Program-made: the position numbers and the translations under genes
The notes under the pieces: model-generated
What the model saw: the letters and a program-made list of their open reading frames with translations, nothing else
The model's database searches: none
What the model was told of the DNA's origin: nothing
Shown here: one piece after another, positions 25,230 through 26,137 of the stretch
How the letters are laid out: every line of letters begins with the position of its first letter
Position numbering within the stretch: the first letter of the stretch is position 1
From: Methylococcaceae bacterium
Lineage (GTDB): Bacteria > Pseudomonadota > Gammaproteobacteria > Methylococcales > Methylomonadaceae
Assembly: GCA_021647145.1 (NCBI GenBank)
Contig: JAKIVF010000041.1
Coordinates: 1 to 26,137 of the forward strand
DNA length: 26,137 nucleotides
Direction: 5' to 3'

Positions 25230-25255
25230 GGATGAGATAACTGCATAATCAGAGG
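25230..25255. repeat. Right terminal inverted repeat of the IS1595-type element
   Basis: Matches the left repeat at 23 of 26 positions in reverse complement; lies 17 bases upstream of the transposase ATG on the minus strand. Confidence 0.8.
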
Positions 25256-25477
25256 TTAATTATAACATTAATTAAAGGATATGGCTCTTCCCCTTTATCC
25301 AATGGCCATTGACTAGTCTAAACTAAGCTAATAATTTTGACTGATTATATGATATTAAGGTTAATCACCCCTATTAATGCTCTAAATATACAGGTGTAGA
25401 ACCAATTAGCCCTAATAAGACTGAAGTTACGATGTTATTTATACAAACAATGAAGTAAAACATGCTATCGGAAAATA

Positions 25478-25556
25478 GATAGGGAGATGCCTCATGGCAT
25501 TTCTCCTCCCATGCCACCAGACATATAGGTCACGTACCATGCGGTTCATTATTACG
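25478..25556 (-). mobile_element. Possible group II intron remnant
   Basis: Read on the minus strand this segment begins with AATGAACCGCATGGTACGTG, continues with TCTGGTGGCATGGGAGGAG and ends in a stem (GGAGATGCC with GGCATTTCTCC, 25483-25506 on the plus strand) followed by CTCCCTATC. The pattern AACCGC...GGTGGTGTGGGAGG...TCCCTACCCGAT is one I associate with the RNA part of bacterial group II introns next to the reverse transcriptase gene. No reverse transcriptase is present here, so at best this is a scrap. Assigned from memory of the pattern only. Confidence 0.4.
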
Positions 25557-25711
25557 TTTAGTATCATGCCTTCAATGAGGATAGCCTCAAGTTTGTAAAG
25601 TATTTATTCGACAAGTCATAAGTCAAAGCTGGACTATTACTCAATCGCCAAGAGTCATGCGCTGATTTGGCTGTGTTCCAAACCAATGAACGTTTAACAC
25701 ATTGATTATGT

Positions 25712-25728
25712 AGTCAACCCTTAAAAAA
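25712..25728. repeat. Imperfect direct repeat of 24255-24271
   Basis: AGTCAACCCTTAAAAAA here and AGTCAGCCCTTAAAAAA at 24255-24271 differ at one base. The right copy is preceded by TGATTATGTAG, which resembles the IS1595 terminal repeat (TGATTATGCAG). Confidence 0.5.
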
Positions 25729-25769
25729 ATATATCCATTTGAAATATAATGTTATTTTTCAATAATCAA

Positions 25770-25798
25770 CTGACCAAAACGACCAGAAATGTTATAAT
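25770..25798 (+). promoter_or_regulatory. Sigma-70-type promoter of the IS5-type transposase, with inverted repeat
   Basis: CTGACC (25770-25775) is separated by 17 bases from a perfect TATAAT (25793-25798), 32 bases before the transposase ATG. An imperfect 10-bp inverted repeat, CGACCAGAAA (25780-25789) and TTTCCGGTCG (25809-25818), brackets the -10 box and could be an operator or part of the element's terminus. Confidence 0.6.
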
Positions 25799-25830
25799 AA
25801 GCTCTTAATTTCCGGTCGAAAAGTTGAAAA

Positions 25831-26137
25831 ATGTTACTCCCTGCAAATACAGCCCACCAAACCAATTTATTTGGTACAGACCTGCTACAGCAACTGGATA
25901 AAAGCGATCCGCTGCTGCAATTGGCAGACGTTATTCCCTGGTCAGAATTTGAACAGGATTTTGCCAGACACTACACGCCTGGTGTAGGCCGTCCGGCAAA
26001 ACCGATTCGGTTAATGGTTGGATTGCAACTACTCAAATACATTGAAAGCTTAAGTGATGAAAAGGTGGTCGTGCAATTTAAACGTAACCCGTACTACCAG
26101 GCGTTCTGTGGTCTAACTGAATTTAGCCTGGATTTAC
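25831..26137 (+). CDS. IS5-type transposase, N-terminal part, cut by the window edge
   Basis: The first 102 codons of a transposase. LLQLADVIPWSEFEQDF, GRPAKPIRLMVGLQLLKYI, LSDEKVVVQFKRNPYYQAF and CGLTEF form the N-terminal DUF772-like region typical of IS5-group transposases (the DPLLQLA...GRPAKPIR...NPYWQYFCG pattern). The catalytic DDE part lies beyond the edge. The visible frame has no stop or frameshift, and it has a good promoter, so unlike the neighbouring remnants this copy may be intact. Its G+C content is visibly higher than that of the surrounding DNA, consistent with more recent arrival. Confidence 0.85.
   Translation, partial: MLLPANTAHQTNLFGTDLLQQLDKSDPLLQLADVIPWSEFEQDFARHYTPGVGRPAKPIRLMVGLQLLKYIESLSDEKVVVQFKRNPYYQAFCGLTEFSLDL

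Larger units (their letters stand above)
24280..25255 (-). mobile_element. Decayed IS1595-family insertion sequence
   Basis: The element is bounded by inverted repeats: 24280-24305 and 25230-25255 match at 23 of 26 positions when one is reverse-complemented, sharing CTGATTATGCAGTTA. Between them lies one minus-strand transposase pseudogene spanning nearly the whole element. No clear 8-base target duplication is visible: the flanks CAACCTAT and TTAATTAT differ. The total of about 976 bases is normal for a single-gene IS1595-type element. Confidence 0.85.
25256..25769. other. Gene-free stretch with mobile-element scraps
   Basis: No intact gene is visible. It holds the intron-like remnant at 25478-25556, then about 150 bases with short open segments broken by stops, and at 25712-25728 a near-copy of a 17-base sequence found left of the IS1595-type element. 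The stretch 25256-25470 showed nothing I could identify. Confidence 0.4.

Noticed and set aside
1..26137. CRISPR arrays, tRNA or rRNA genes
   Set aside because: No regularly spaced direct repeats, tRNA-like cloverleaf or rRNA signature sequences were seen in reading either strand; this is by eye only.

Overview
The window looks like a chromosomal piece of an AT-rich gammaproteobacterial methylotroph, most likely a methanotroph of the Methylococcales type. The evidence is a tetrahydromethanopterin (H4MPT) C1-transfer cluster (mch, fae and the cofactor genes that travel with them) next to a typical gammaproteobacterial mltD / yafS-like / rnhA neighbourhood. Species cannot be named from sequence reading alone. 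Many decayed insertion sequences point to past mobile-element activity.

Region 1 (1-3700): a palindromic intergenic repeat at the left edge, an AT-rich stretch without a recognisable intact gene, a frameshifted C-terminal fragment of an ISKra4-type transposase (834-1324, minus), a methyl-accepting chemotaxis protein (1345-3057, minus), and a 650-base gap with hairpins and a possible transposase tail.

Region 2 (3705-11018): the C1 cofactor cluster. On the plus strand: an ATP-grasp protein, mch, a RimK-like ATP-grasp ligase, a CitG-like protein and fae. A strong hairpin ends fae and also contains the stop codon of a convergent HisA-like gene. Divergent from that gene are a tyramine-glutamate-ligase-like (MfnD-like) ATP-grasp protein and an MfnF-like ASKHA protein. 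Together they would oxidise formaldehyde to formate through H4MPT and build the H4MPT and methylofuran cofactors. The formyltransferase/hydrolase genes, mtdB and mfnB/mfnE are not here.

Region 3 (11339-14655): minus-strand mltD (lipoprotein lytic transglycosylase with two LysM domains) overlapping a thiol-oxidoreductase-like gene, then divergent yafS-like methyltransferase and rnhA overlapping by 4 bases. The dnaQ gene that often follows rnhA is absent.

Region 4 (14948-24252): eleven tightly overlapping plus-strand genes forming an aryl-polyene-type (APE) pigment operon: chain-length-factor-like KS, acyltransferase, two acyl carrier proteins, COG4648 membrane protein, AMP-ligase fused to a hotdog dehydratase, GT2 glycosyltransferase, lipid-A-type acyltransferase, MIO ammonia-lyase, thioesterase, and a phytoene-desaturase-like flavoprotein. 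The elongating ketosynthases, ketoreductase, LolA-like carrier and MMPL exporter found in such clusters are missing inside the window; the operon stops at mobile-element debris.

Region 5 (24253-26137): a dead IS1595-family element with both terminal inverted repeats and four in-frame stops, a possible group II intron remnant, and the first 102 codons of an IS5-type transposase with a clear promoter, running off the right edge.
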